In this document: piece after piece, positions 46,482 through 56,059 of the stretch | How positions within the stretch are numbered: the first letter of the stretch is position 1 | Layout: each line of letters opens with the position of its first letter | Source of the DNA: Pseudomonas sp. Q2-TVG4-2 | GTDB taxonomy: Bacteria > Pseudomonadota > Gammaproteobacteria > Pseudomonadales > Pseudomonadaceae | Assembly: GCF_013620795.1 (NCBI RefSeq) | Contig: NZ_LGLW01000007.1 | Location: forward strand, 1 to 64,000 | Reading direction: 5' to 3' | DNA length: 64,000 nucleotides | Translations under genes and position numbers: made by a program | Notes under the pieces: generated by a model | Seen by the model: only the letters and a program-made list of their open reading frames with translations | Told to the model about the DNA's origin: nothing | Databases searched by the model: none

Positions 46482-48656
46482 ATGCCGCAACGCCCGCCTT
46501 TCGAGGCACTGTTCAGGGTTTCTCCGAACGCCTATCTGCTGCTTGACCGTGAGCTGACCATACTGGATGCTAACGACGCATATCTGAAGCTCACCGCGCG
46601 TACGCTCGATGAGATCGCGGGGCGGCGCATACACGAGGCGTTCGCGGCGGATCCGAAAGCGCCGGAAACGACCCATGTCGATGAGCTACTGGAGTCGTTT
46701 GCTCGGGTGCTGCGCAGCAAGGCCGTTGATACGTTGCCGGTCATCCGTTACTCGATCGCGGTGAGCTCCGATCGCGGCGCGTCCTATCAGGATCGTTACT
46801 GGAGCGCGACGCATACACCGGTGCTTGATGAACGCGGCGAAGTGAGCGCTATCCTGCAGCACACGGTGGACATCACCGAGCTGCAATCGCTCAAGGATTC
46901 CCTGCGTTCGGCCGAGTCCCGGGGTCAGCCCTTGCAGCAGATTCAGGCCGCGATCATGGCGCGCGCTAGATCGATGCAAGACGAAGGCAATCAACTGCGC
47001 CAACTTTTCTCCCAGGCGCCGGGTTTCGTCTGCTTTCTGCGTGGCCCGGAGCATGTATACGAGTTGGTCAACGAAGCCCATCAACAATTGACCGGCTATC
47101 GCCAGCTGATCGGTAAGCGTGTGAGCGATGGTCTGCCCGAGTTGTCGAAGCAGGGTTTCATCGAGTTGCTGGACGAGGTCTATCGCACTGGAGAACCCTA
47201 CATTGGCAAGGGGATGCGAGCGCTGTTTGAGCGTCGTCCCGGTGCAGGGCTCGAGGAGGTCTACCTCGATTTCGTGTTTCAGCCAATCGTCGAGCGCGAC
47301 GGCCAAGTATCGGGCATTTTCGTGCAGGGCAATGATGTGACCGAGCAGCATCGCAACCAGCAGGAGCTGCGCGAACACCGCGAGCATCTAGAGGAGCTGG
47401 TTCGTGATCGGACGCGTGAGCTCTTACATAGCGAATCCGAACGCCGCGTGGCAGAGGCGGCGCTGATGCAATCGCAGAAACTCGAAGCGGTGGGCAAGCT
47501 GACTGGTGGCATCGCTCACGATTTCAACAACATGCTGCAGATCATCGGCGGCAACCTCCAGCTGTTGCGTCGGAACCTGGGCACCGACGAGACGGCGCAG
47601 CGGCGTCTGGAGTCCGCAGTTGGCGGTGTGGAGAAAGGTGCGCGTCTGGCGTCGCAGTTGCTCGCGTTCGCCAGTCGCCAGCCGCTTCAGCCCCAATCGG
47701 TTGATCTGCGCGAGTTGCTCGGGCAAATGAGCGAGTTGCTGGGTGGCGCTCTAGGTCGGGCGATGAATGTGGAGATCGATGCTCAGCCGAACCTGTGGCC
47801 GGTCTTTGCCGACGTAGGCAATCTGCAAGCCGCGATCCTCAATCTTGCGGTCAATGCGCGTGATGCAATGGTGGGTGGTGGTGCGTTGTGTATACGCTTG
47901 CGCAACCGCTCGCTGGACCCCACGCAGCTCGCGGGTCAGCCGGATGTCGTTGCGGGGCCGTACGTCGAGTTGAGTGTGATCGACGGAGGTGTGGGAATGC
48001 GCCCGGAGGTGAAGGTGCGCGCATTCGAGCCGTTCTTTACCACCCGTCAGGACGCCAATGCCTCAGGTCTCGGTCTGAGCATGGTCTATGGCTTCGTCAA
48101 GCAGAGCGGCGGATTCGTCGTGCTGGAAAGCGAAGAGGGGGGCGGTACGTCCGTGAGCGTATACCTGCCGCGTGATGCCGCCGAGCGGCAGCGGGACGTT
48201 CAGGAGGCGATCGCCAGCAGCGATCTGAAACCGGCGCTGACGACATCGCCTGGTGAGGGCGAGGCGTTGCCGGAGCAGGCCACTGGTTTGAGTATTCTCT
48301 TTGTCGAGGATGATCCGACGCTGCGTATGCTCACTGGCGAGGTGATGGAAGAGCTTGGCCATGAAGTCAGTGCATGCGAATCGGCGGAGGCCGCGCTGGA
48401 GCAGTTGGGACAGCGTCGCTTCGATGTGCTGCTAACCGATGTGGGGCTGGCCGGTATGAGCGGCATCGAACTGGTGCGCCAAGCAAAATCGCGCGATTCC
48501 GCACTGAGCGTCGTGATCGCCTCCGGTTATGCCATCAATGCACGTGACGAAGGTCTGGAAGATATGCGGACCATGCTCAAGCCTTACGATATCCATCAGG
48601 TCCGATCATTGCTTGAAAGTATTCGAGCCGAGCGCTCCCTCGCCAAGCGAGGCTGA
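46482..48656 (+). CDS. PAS-domain hybrid sensor histidine kinase/response regulator
   Basis: The 724-residue protein has no membrane helix, so it is probably cytoplasmic. Two PAS domains (about 5-130 and 165-300) are followed by a coiled segment (EHREHLEELVRDRTRELLHSE-like), HisKA with GGIAHDFNN near 348, HATPase with DGGVGM and GLGLSMVYGF, and a receiver with EDD and acceptor Asp in LLTDVGLAG near 655. Architecture resembles the kinase at 2518-4788 in its catalytic half. The start follows ATGGAGGTTGT. In P. aeruginosa rlmB is followed directly by rpsF, so this gene is an insertion into a conserved block. Confidence 0.9.
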   Translation: MPQRPPFEALFRVSPNAYLLLDRELTILDANDAYLKLTARTLDEIAGRRIHEAFAADPKAPETTHVDELLESFARVLRSKAVDTLPVIRYSIAVSSDRGASYQDRYWSATHTPVLDERGEVSAILQHTVDITELQSLKDSLRSAESRGQPLQQIQAAIMARARSMQDEGNQLRQLFSQAPGFVCFLRGPEHVYELVNEAHQQLTGYRQLIGKRVSDGLPELSKQGFIELLDEVYRTGEPYIGKGMRALFERRPGAGLEEVYLDFVFQPIVERDGQVSGIFVQGNDVTEQHRNQQELREHREHLEELVRDRTRELLHSESERRVAEAALMQSQKLEAVGKLTGGIAHDFNNMLQIIGGNLQLLRRNLGTDETAQRRLESAVGGVEKGARLASQLLAFASRQPLQPQSVDLRELLGQMSELLGGALGRAMNVEIDAQPNLWPVFADVGNLQAAILNLAVNARDAMVGGGALCIRLRNRSLDPTQLAGQPDVVAGPYVELSVIDGGVGMRPEVKVRAFEPFFTTRQDANASGLGLSMVYGFVKQSGGFVVLESEEGGGTSVSVYLPRDAAERQRDVQEAIASSDLKPALTTSPGEGEALPEQATGLSILFVEDDPTLRMLTGEVMEELGHEVSACESAEAALEQLGQRRFDVLLTDVGLAGMSGIELVRQAKSRDSALSVVIASGYAINARDEGLEDMRTMLKPYDIHQVRSLLESIRAERSLAKRG

Positions 48657-48687
48657 GTCCGGCTGGTTAAATAATCACCAAGGCGCC

Positions 48688-48716
48688 TTGCGTGGTTGAT
48701 CGGGCTTCTCTAGAAT
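48688..48716 (+). promoter_or_regulatory. sigma-70 promoter of the rpsF operon
   Basis: TTGCGT and TAGAAT with 17-bp spacing lie about 120 bp upstream of rpsF, leaving a long 5' leader that could carry ribosomal-protein autoregulation. Confidence 0.6.
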
Positions 48717-48836
48717 TGCGCCCCTTGCCCGGATGGCAGGCGTTTGCGCGCCTCTCTGGCAGGCAAGACAAACATACTCATTCACTCCTTGCCTGATCCG
48801 TGTTGTGCGGCAGGCTGCAACCCGTAAGGAGCAACA

Positions 48837-49259
48837 ATGCGTCATTACGAAATCATCTTTCTGGTCCACCCCGACCAGAGCGAGCAGGTTGGCGGCATGG
48901 TGGAGCGTTACACCAAGCTGATCGAAGAGGACGGTGGCAAGATTCATCGTCTGGAAGACTGGGGCCGCCGTCAGCTGGCTTACGCCATCAACAACGTGCA
49001 CAAGGCTCACTACGTGATGCTGAACGTCGAGTGCAGCGGCAAGGCACTGGCTGAGCTGGAAGACAACTTCCGCTACAACGACGCCGTCATCCGTAACCTG
49101 GTCATTCGTCGCGATGAAGCCGAGACTGAACAGTCCGAGATGCTGAAGGCCGAGGAAAACCGTAGCGAGCGCCGTGAGCGTCGTGATCGCCCTGAATCTG
49201 ACAATGTCAATGAAAACGACAATGACAGCGACAGCCGCGACAACAACGCTGACGAGTAA
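48837..49259 (+). CDS. rpsF: 30S ribosomal protein S6
   Basis: S6 binds the central domain of 16S rRNA with S18. The 140-residue product starts [18 protein letters not shown] behind AAGGAGCAACA. Residues 1-95 are the S6 fold. The tail is charged, first Arg/Glu-rich and then a run of Asp, Asn and Ser ending NNADE. In bacteria with RimK the S6 C-terminus is extended with glutamates, and the end here would suit that, but RimK itself is not in this window. Confidence 0.98.
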   Translation: MRHYEIIFLVHPDQSEQVGGMVERYTKLIEEDGGKIHRLEDWGRRQLAYAINNVHKAHYVMLNVECSGKALAELEDNFRYNDAVIRNLVIRRDEAETEQSEMLKAEENRSERRERRDRPESDNVNENDNDSDSRDNNADE

Positions 49260-49287
49260 TCCACGGACCTATTGAGGAGCCTATTTC

Positions 49288-49518
49288 ATGGCACGTTTTT
49301 TCCGTCGTCGTAAGTTCTGCCGTTTCACTGCAGAAAACGTGAAAGAGATCGATTACAAGGATCTCAACACGCTGAAGGCCTACATTTCCGAAACCGGCAA
49401 GATCGTTCCTAGCCGTATCACCGGAACCAAAGCACGCTATCAGCGCCAGCTGGCCACCGCTATCAAGCGGGCCCGCTTCCTGGCTCTGCTGCCCTACACT
49501 GACAGCCACAGCCGTTGA
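49288..49518 (+). CDS. rpsR: 30S ribosomal protein S18
   Basis: The 76-residue S18 starts [16 protein letters not shown] behind TTGAGGAGCC. It pairs with S6 on the 30S platform. The order rpsF-rpsR-DUF2232-rplI is the usual Pseudomonas operon. The single Cys in the basic head is common in S18 of this group. Confidence 0.98.
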   Translation: MARFFRRRKFCRFTAENVKEIDYKDLNTLKAYISETGKIVPSRITGTKARYQRQLATAIKRARFLALLPYTDSHSR

Positions 49519-49552
49519 TCGAACTGTTCGACAGACGTAAAGGATAGATCGC

Positions 49553-50446
49553 ATGCGCGCCCTGGCTGACTTCATCATGCGCGGCCGTATGCAGGCAATT
49601 GTTGTGGTGGCCGGCTCTGCGGCGCTGCCGATGTTGTTCTGGCTGTGTGCCGCGGCAGGAAGCCTGGTGTTGCTGCGTCGCGGGCTGAACGACGCACTGG
49701 GTGTGTTGGTGTGGGCTGTATTGCCCGCATTGGCCTGGTGGTACTTCGGCGATCCGCGGACTCTGCTGGTATTGCTCGGATCGTTCGGATTGGCGCTGTT
49801 GTTGCGCAGTCAGAACTCCTGGCGCCGTGTGATGCTGTGCAGTGTGGCGCTCGGGTTGTTGTATGCCTGGGCGCTTGGAGTGGTTTTTGGCGAGCCGATT
49901 GCGGCGCTCGCCACCGAATTGCAGAAAGTGTTACCCGACATGCTGTCGGATGCCTATCAGCAGCTTTCGGTGGAAGAGCAGGCGCGGTTGGGAGCACTGC
50001 TGACACCGGTTCTGACCGGCTTGTTGGCGGCGCTGCTGCAAATCACCACCCTGCTCAGTCTGATGCTCGGACGATATTGGCAGGCGTTGCTGTACAACCC
50101 AGGTGGCTTCGGTCTTGAGTTTCGGGCGCTGCGTTTCACGCCCGTGCCGGCAATGGTGCTCCTCGCGGGCATGTTGCTCGGGCCGAGCCTCGGTGTGCAG
50201 GTAGCGATGCTGGCTCCGCTGTGCAGTGTTCCGCTGGTGTTCGCCGGTATTGCGCTGGTGCACGGACTGGTGGCGCAGAGCCGGATGTCGCGGTTCTGGC
50301 TGGTGGGGCTTTACGTCACGCTGGTGCTGTTCATGCAGTTGATTTATCCGTTACTGGCCGTATTGGCCATTGTCGACAGCTTGTTTGATTTTCGCGGTCG
50401 GGCATCTCGTGATGACGATGCGGGACCTGCGAACGGTGAAGGTTAA
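49553..50446 (+). CDS. DUF2232 integral membrane protein
   Basis: The 297-residue protein has about eight predicted membrane helices, and an amphipathic loop around residues 130-145 (LPDMLSDAYQQLSVEEQARL). It matches the DUF2232 (YybS-like) family, whose function is unknown, although conserved residence between rpsR and rplI is typical of pseudomonads. The C-terminal DFRGRASRDDDAGP tail is cytoplasmic by charge. It starts 35 bp after rpsR. Confidence 0.88.
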   Translation: MRALADFIMRGRMQAIVVVAGSAALPMLFWLCAAAGSLVLLRRGLNDALGVLVWAVLPALAWWYFGDPRTLLVLLGSFGLALLLRSQNSWRRVMLCSVALGLLYAWALGVVFGEPIAALATELQKVLPDMLSDAYQQLSVEEQARLGALLTPVLTGLLAALLQITTLLSLMLGRYWQALLYNPGGFGLEFRALRFTPVPAMVLLAGMLLGPSLGVQVAMLAPLCSVPLVFAGIALVHGLVAQSRMSRFWLVGLYVTLVLFMQLIYPLLAVLAIVDSLFDFRGRASRDDDAGPANGEG

Positions 50447-50466
50447 GTTAAAGAGGTAAGACTCAA

Positions 50467-50913
50467 ATGGAAGTCATCCTGCTGGAAAAAGTCGCAAACC
50501 TGGGCAACCTGGGCGACAAGGTAAACGTCAAGTCTGGTTACGGCCGCAACTACCTGCTGCCGCAGCGCAAGGCTACTGCTGCAACCCCGGCCAACATCGC
50601 CGAGTTCGAAGCTCGCCGTGCTGACCTGGAGAAAGCTGCTGCCGAGCGTAAGGCTTCTGCCGAAACTCGCGCTGCTCAGCTGGCTGAGCTGGAAGTCACC
50701 ATTACCGCGACCGCGGGCGATGAGGGCAAACTGTTCGGTTCCATCGGTACGCACGACATCGCCGACGCCCTGACCGCCTCCGGCGTTGAAGTGGCCAAGA
50801 GCGAAATCCGTCTGCCGAACGGCACCATCCGTCAGGTTGGTGAGTACGACGTAGCTGTGCATCTGCACACCGACGTCGAAGCGACCGTGAAGCTGATCGT
50901 GGTTGCTGGCTGA
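50467..50913 (+). CDS. rplI: 50S ribosomal protein L9
   Basis: The 148-residue L9 starts [21 protein letters not shown] behind AAGAGGTAAGACTCAA. The N-terminal RNA-binding domain has the L9 signature [13 protein letters not shown] near residue 24. A long connecting helix and C-terminal domain follow. It is the last gene of the operon, closed by a strong terminator. Confidence 0.98.
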   Translation: MEVILLEKVANLGNLGDKVNVKSGYGRNYLLPQRKATAATPANIAEFEARRADLEKAAAERKASAETRAAQLAELEVTITATAGDEGKLFGSIGTHDIADALTASGVEVAKSEIRLPNGTIRQVGEYDVAVHLHTDVEATVKLIVVAG

Positions 50914-50957
50914 GACCAGCCTGCGTCTGGCACCCCTGGTGCCTGACGCGTAACATC

Positions 50958-50998
50958 GGGCACGCCTCCACGCGAGTGGAGCGTGCCCTTTGTCTTTC
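50958..50998 (+). terminator. rho-independent terminator of the rpsF-rplI operon
   Basis: GGGCACGC/GCGTGCCC, extended by TCCAC/GTGGA around a GCGA loop, then TTTGTCTTT. Confidence 0.92.
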
Positions 50999-51022
50999 TG
51001 AACGTTAAAGAATTTGAGTACC

Positions 51023-52417
51023 ATGAACGACATCAGCGTCCCCCAACAGTACGATCTGGAAACCGCCGCACTCAAGGTGCCGCCGCATTCCATCGAAGCC
51101 GAACAGGCTGTGCTTGGCGGGCTGATGCTGGACAACAACGCCTGGGAGCGGGTGCTTGATCAGGTCTCTGATGGCGATTTCTACCGCCATGACCATCGGC
51201 TCATCTTCCGCGCCATTTTCACCCTGGCCGAGCGCAACTCGCCATTTGATGTGGTGACCCTGTCTGAACAGCTGGACAAGGAAGGCCACCTGCCACAGGT
51301 CGGCGGGCTTGCCTATCTCGGTGAGTTGGCAAAGAACACTCCATCCGTCGCGAACATCAAGGCTTATGCGCAGATCATCCGCGAGCGCGCGACGCTGCGC
51401 CAGCTGATCGGTATCAGCAATGAGATTGCAGACAGCGCCTATGCACCACAGGGTCGCACTGGCGAGGAGATTCTCGATGAAGCCGAACGGCTTATCTTCC
51501 AGATCGCCGAAGCCCGTCCCAAGACGGGTGGGCCGATGGGAATCAACGACATCCTGGTCAAGGCAATCGACAGGATCGATTCGCTGTTCAACGCCGGCGA
51601 GGCGATCACCGGGATCTCGACCGGCTTTACCGATCTGGATGAGGCGACCAGTGGCCTGCAGGCGGCGGACCTGATCATCGTGGCCGGTCGTCCATCGATG
51701 GGTAAGACCACCTTTGCGATGAACCTGGTGGAAAACGCCGTGCTGCGCTCTGACAAGGCGATTCTGGTGTTCTCGCTGGAAATGCCTGCTGACTCCATTG
51801 TGATTCGTATGCTGGCTTCCCTTGGACGCATCGACCAGACCAAGGTGCGGACCGGTAAGCTCAGCGATGATGACTGGCCCCGGTTGACCTCGGCGGTCAA
51901 CCTGCTCAATGATCGCAAGCTCTTTATCGACGATACCGCCGGCATATCACCATCTGAAATGCGCGCCCGGACACGGCGTCTGGCGCGCGAGCACGGTGAA
52001 ATCGGAATGATCATGGTCGACTACTTGCAGCTGATGCAGATTCCCGGCTCAAGCGGCGATAACCGCACCAACGAGATTTCCGAAATCTCCCGTTCGTTGA
52101 AAGGCCTGGCCAAGGAATTCAACTGTCCGGTGATTGCCCTGTCGCAGTTGAACCGCTCCCTGGAGCAGCGGCCCAACAAGCGCCCGGTCAACTCTGACCT
52201 CCGCGAATCCGGGGCCATCGAGCAGGATGCCGACATCATCATGTTCGTCTACCGGGACGAGGTTTATCACCCGGAAACCGAATACAAGGGCGTCGCCGAG
52301 ATTATTATCGGCAAGCAGCGGAACGGTCCGATCGGCACCACGCGACTGGCATTCCTTGGCAAGTATTCGCGTTTCGAGAATCTGGCGCCCGGCAGTTACC
52401 AGTTCGACGACGAATAA
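51023..52417 (+). CDS. dnaB: replicative DNA helicase DnaB
   Basis: DnaB is the hexameric 5'-3' helicase at the replication fork. The 464-residue protein starts MNDISVPQQYDLETAALKVPP; a TTG three codons earlier is less likely. The N-terminal domain (about 20-120) binds DnaG. Walker A is GRPSMGKTTFAMN near residue 222 and Walker B is MIMVDYLQLM near 327, with SLEMP and the arginine-rich RESGAIEQDAD near 394. No intein is present. Confidence 0.97.
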   Translation: MNDISVPQQYDLETAALKVPPHSIEAEQAVLGGLMLDNNAWERVLDQVSDGDFYRHDHRLIFRAIFTLAERNSPFDVVTLSEQLDKEGHLPQVGGLAYLGELAKNTPSVANIKAYAQIIRERATLRQLIGISNEIADSAYAPQGRTGEEILDEAERLIFQIAEARPKTGGPMGINDILVKAIDRIDSLFNAGEAITGISTGFTDLDEATSGLQAADLIIVAGRPSMGKTTFAMNLVENAVLRSDKAILVFSLEMPADSIVIRMLASLGRIDQTKVRTGKLSDDDWPRLTSAVNLLNDRKLFIDDTAGISPSEMRARTRRLAREHGEIGMIMVDYLQLMQIPGSSGDNRTNEISEISRSLKGLAKEFNCPVIALSQLNRSLEQRPNKRPVNSDLRESGAIEQDADIIMFVYRDEVYHPETEYKGVAEIIIGKQRNGPIGTTRLAFLGKYSRFENLAPGSYQFDDE

Positions 52418-52528
52418 TCGTCGATCCGAGAGATGGCGGCGCGAGCTGATGTGTTGCCAAGCGCTTGCGGCCCTGGCGGAAGACGCCGGACAATGGGCGT
52501 CGTCTGTTCTCACTCCAAAGGACTTCTC

Positions 52529-53608
52529 ATGCGCCCCCTGGTTGCCACGGTCGATCTGGCCGCGCTTCGTCACAATTACCAGCTTGCCAAACAGTGCGCG
52601 CCTGGCCGCAAGGCCTTCGCGGTGGTCAAGGCCAACGCTTACGGGCACGGTGCTCCGGCCGCCGTGGCGTGCCTGGCTCACGTTGCCGACGGTTTTGCGG
52701 TCGCGTCTCTGGAAGAAGCCGAGCAGGTCAGAGCGGTAGATCGCGACGCGCGGCTGTTGTTGCTTGAAGGTTGCTTCGAGCCCGAGGAGTACATCAGGGC
52801 GGCAGAGCTGAGGCTGGATGTTGCGGTGCAGGGCGAGGCGCAGGCGATTGCATTGCTGGACGCCTCAATCACCCAGCCGCTAAATGTATGGCTGAAGCTC
52901 GACTCCGGCATGCATCGCCTGGGATTCGCCGCCGAGGCGCTGCGCCGGTGGCACTCGCGGCTGAAGGGCGCGCCACAGGTCGCCGAAATCAACCTGATGA
53001 GCCATTTCGCCTGTGCAGACGAGCGCGGTCATCCGCTCAATGAAGCGCAGCTCGAACGCTTCAGCGGCCTGCTGGATCTGGGCTTCGATCACCGCTCGTT
53101 CGCCAACTCGGCTGCGGTGTTGGCGCTGCCGGCCGCGCATATGGACTGGCTGCGCCCCGGCATCATGCTTTACGGCGCTTCACCTTTCGCTGAGCTGAGT
53201 GTAGAAACGCTCGGATTAAAACCAGTAATGACCCTGACCGCCGCGATCATCGCGGTTCGCGATGTGATGGCAGGCGAATGCGTCGGTTACGGTGCCGGCT
53301 GGGTGGCGCAGCGCCCGTCACGTATCGCCACGGTCAGTTGTGGCTACGCTGATGGATATCCCCGTACGGCGCCGCCTGGCACCAGCGTGATCATTCGAGG
53401 CCAGCGGATGCCGCTGGTCGGGCGGGTCTCGATGGATATGCTCGCGGCCGATATCACCGATCTGCCAGAGGCGGCACTCGGCGATGAGGTCGAGCTATGG
53501 GGCGCGCAGGCGTCGATCGACGAGCTCGCCCGAGCCTGCGGCACCATCGGCTATGAATTGCTGACCAAAGTTACGCAGCGAGTGCCGCGGCGCTATATCA
53601 ACGGCTGA
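52529..53608 (+). CDS. alr: alanine racemase
   Basis: Alr makes D-alanine for peptidoglycan with pyridoxal phosphate. The 359-residue product starts MRPLVATVDLAALRHNY behind AAAGGACTTCTC. The PLP lysine is in AVVKANAYGHG near residue 33, and the opposing catalytic Tyr is in ECVGYGAGW near 253. GRVSMDMLAADIT near 300 is the C-terminal motif. The distance and gene order after dnaB match the biosynthetic alr of Pseudomonas. Confidence 0.96.
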   Translation: MRPLVATVDLAALRHNYQLAKQCAPGRKAFAVVKANAYGHGAPAAVACLAHVADGFAVASLEEAEQVRAVDRDARLLLLEGCFEPEEYIRAAELRLDVAVQGEAQAIALLDASITQPLNVWLKLDSGMHRLGFAAEALRRWHSRLKGAPQVAEINLMSHFACADERGHPLNEAQLERFSGLLDLGFDHRSFANSAAVLALPAAHMDWLRPGIMLYGASPFAELSVETLGLKPVMTLTAAIIAVRDVMAGECVGYGAGWVAQRPSRIATVSCGYADGYPRTAPPGTSVIIRGQRMPLVGRVSMDMLAADITDLPEAALGDEVELWGAQASIDELARACGTIGYELLTKVTQRVPRRYING

Positions 53609-53636
53609 GTGGTGTTTCGCTTGCGGCGTTTGGGTA

Positions 53637-53676
53637 AAGGCCGACCGACACAGTCGGCCTTCCTGATCAATTTTTG
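53637..53676 (+). terminator. rho-independent terminator of alr
   Basis: AAGGCCGAC/GTCGGCCTT with a 7-base loop, then a T-run after an 11-bp gap; it lies between alr and the radical SAM gene. Confidence 0.7.
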
Positions 53677-53718
53677 TGCTATATTCCGCGCCCGTTTTCG
53701 TTGCCCCGGTTTCTAGCC

Positions 53719-56007
53719 ATGCACGCCGCCAAACCCCTGTTCGACTATCCAAAGTACTGGGCCGAATGTTTCGGTCCGGCACCGTTCCTGCCGATGAGCA
53801 GGGAGGAGATGGATCAGCTCGGCTGGGATTCGTGCGACATCATCATCGTCACCGGCGATGCCTATGTGGACCACCCGTCGTTCGGCATGGCGATCATTGG
53901 CCGCCTGCTGGAAGCCCAGGGTTTCCGCGTCGGCATCATCAGTCAGCCGAACTGGCAGAGCAAAGACGATTTCATGAAGCTCGGCGAGCCAAATCTGTTT
54001 TTCGGAATTGCTGCCGGCAACATGGATTCGATGATCAACCGCTACACGGCCGATCGGAAGATTCGCTCCGATGATGCCTACACGGCCGGCGGCCTGGCTG
54101 GCAAGCGTCCTGACCGCGCCAGCCTGGTCTACAGCCAGCGTTGTAAGGAGGCCTACAAGCACGTGCCGGTGGTGCTCGGCGGCATTGAAGCGTCGCTGCG
54201 TCGTATCGCCCATTACGATTACTGGTCGGACAAGGTGCGTCGCTCGATCCTGATGGATGCGACTGCGGACATTCTGCTTTACGGCAACGCCGAGCGCGCT
54301 ATCGTCGAGGTGGCACAGCGTCTGGCGCGGGGCGAGGCAGTCGATCAGATCACTGATGTGCGTGGCACCGCCTTCATCCGCAAGGATGCGCCGCAGGATT
54401 GGTTCGAGATCGACTCGAGCCGGATCGATCGGCCCGGTAAGGTCGACAAGATCATCAACCCTTACGTCAACACCCAGGATCTGCAAGCCTGCGCCATCGA
54501 GCAGGAGAAGGGGCCCGTCGAAGACCCGAACGAACCCAAGGTTGTTCAGCTGTTGCCGAATCCGAAGATCGAGCGTGACAGGACGGTGATCCGTCTGCCG
54601 TCATTCGAGAAAGTGCGCAACGATTCGGCGCTGTATGCCCACGCCAACCGCGTCTTGCATCTGGAAACCAATCCGGGCAACGCTCGTGCATTGGTGCAGC
54701 GCCACGGCGATCACGACATCTGGTTGAACCCGCCGCCGATCCCGCTGACCACCGAAGAGATGGATTATGTGTTCGCTTCGCCTTACGCGCGCGTTCCGCA
54801 TCCGTCCTATGGCGGTGAGAAGATTCCCGCTTACGAGATGATCCGCTTCTCGGTCAACATCATGCGCGGCTGCTTTGGTGGCTGCACCTTCTGTTCGATC
54901 ACCGAGCACGAAGGCCGGATCATCCAGAACCGCTCCCACGAGTCGATCCTGCATGAGATCGAGGAGATGAAGAAGCTGCCGGGCTTTACCGGCGTGGTAT
55001 CCGACCTCGGCGGGCCGACCGCCAACATGTACCGGATCGCCTGCAAAAGCCCGGAAATCGAGGCGCACTGCCGCAAGCCGTCGTGCGTCTATCCGGGCAT
55101 TTGCGAGAACCTCAACACCGACCACAGTTCGCTGATCGAGCTGTACCGCAAGGCGCGTGCGCTACCGGGCGTGAAGAAAATCCTGATCGCATCCGGTCTG
55201 CGTTATGACCTGGCTGTCGAGTCGCCTGAGTACGTAAAAGAGCTCGTCACTCATCATGTTGGTGGTTACCTGAAGATCGCTCCGGAGCACACCGAGCGCG
55301 GTCCGCTGGACAAGATGATGAAGCCCGGGATTGGCAGCTATGACAAGTTCAAGCGGATGTTCGACAAGTATTCGAAGGAGGCGGGTAAGGAGCAATACCT
55401 CATCCCTTACTTCATCGCCGCGCATCCCGGTACCACCGACGAAGACATGATGAACCTTGCGCTATGGCTGAAGGCCAACGGCTTCCGCGCCGACCAGGTG
55501 CAGGCCTTCTACCCTTCACCGATGGCGAGCGCCACGGCGATGTACCACAGCGGCAAGAACCCGCTGCGCAAGGTGACGTACAAGAGCGAGGGTGTCGCCA
55601 TCGTCAAGAGCGAAGAGCAGCGTCGGTTGCACAAGGCGTTCCTGCGCTATCACGATCCCAAGGGTTGGCCGATGCTACGCGAGGCCTTGCAGCGCATGGG
55701 GCGGGCCGACCTGATCGGTAGCGGTAAGCATCAGCTGATTCCGGCTCATCAACCGGCCATCGATGGCTATCAGAGTGCGCGGCGCAAGAACTCCACCCCG
55801 GTCGGTAGCAAGAAGGCGGGGCAGGGAGGCAAGATTCTTACCCAGCACAACGGCTTGCCCCCGCGTAGCCACGACGGCAATGCCTGGGACAAGCGCGAGC
55901 AGGCCAAGGCGGACGCCGAGGCCCGGCGCAAGGCTGCTGCAGGTGGCGCTGGTAAGCCGTCCGGCAAGAATCGCAAGCCGTCGCAGCGCCCCGTCGCGCC
56001 GCGCTGA
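53719..56007 (+). CDS. ygiQ: YgiQ family radical SAM protein
   Basis: The 762-residue protein starts [19 protein letters not shown]. It has an N-terminal domain of the UPF0313 type (about 1-370), a radical SAM core with the cluster motif CFGGCTFC near residue 391 (CxxxCxxC), and a C-terminal DUF3362-like part ending in a Lys/Arg/Ala-rich tail. The family is universal in many bacteria but has no established reaction. A weak Shine-Dalgarno makes the exact start slightly uncertain; the frame is open 15 codons upstream. Confidence 0.92.
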   Translation: MHAAKPLFDYPKYWAECFGPAPFLPMSREEMDQLGWDSCDIIIVTGDAYVDHPSFGMAIIGRLLEAQGFRVGIISQPNWQSKDDFMKLGEPNLFFGIAAGNMDSMINRYTADRKIRSDDAYTAGGLAGKRPDRASLVYSQRCKEAYKHVPVVLGGIEASLRRIAHYDYWSDKVRRSILMDATADILLYGNAERAIVEVAQRLARGEAVDQITDVRGTAFIRKDAPQDWFEIDSSRIDRPGKVDKIINPYVNTQDLQACAIEQEKGPVEDPNEPKVVQLLPNPKIERDRTVIRLPSFEKVRNDSALYAHANRVLHLETNPGNARALVQRHGDHDIWLNPPPIPLTTEEMDYVFASPYARVPHPSYGGEKIPAYEMIRFSVNIMRGCFGGCTFCSITEHEGRIIQNRSHESILHEIEEMKKLPGFTGVVSDLGGPTANMYRIACKSPEIEAHCRKPSCVYPGICENLNTDHSSLIELYRKARALPGVKKILIASGLRYDLAVESPEYVKELVTHHVGGYLKIAPEHTERGPLDKMMKPGIGSYDKFKRMFDKYSKEAGKEQYLIPYFIAAHPGTTDEDMMNLALWLKANGFRADQVQAFYPSPMASATAMYHSGKNPLRKVTYKSEGVAIVKSEEQRRLHKAFLRYHDPKGWPMLREALQRMGRADLIGSGKHQLIPAHQPAIDGYQSARRKNSTPVGSKKAGQGGKILTQHNGLPPRSHDGNAWDKREQAKADAEARRKAAAGGAGKPSGKNRKPSQRPVAPR

Positions 56008-56059
56008 TCGAGCCTCCGGCGCGAGCGTCGCTGGCGCCGATTCAGGACCGTTTAGCTAG

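Noticed and set aside
51023-52417. Intein in dnaB
   Set aside because: Walker A and surrounding motifs are uninterrupted and the length is standard.
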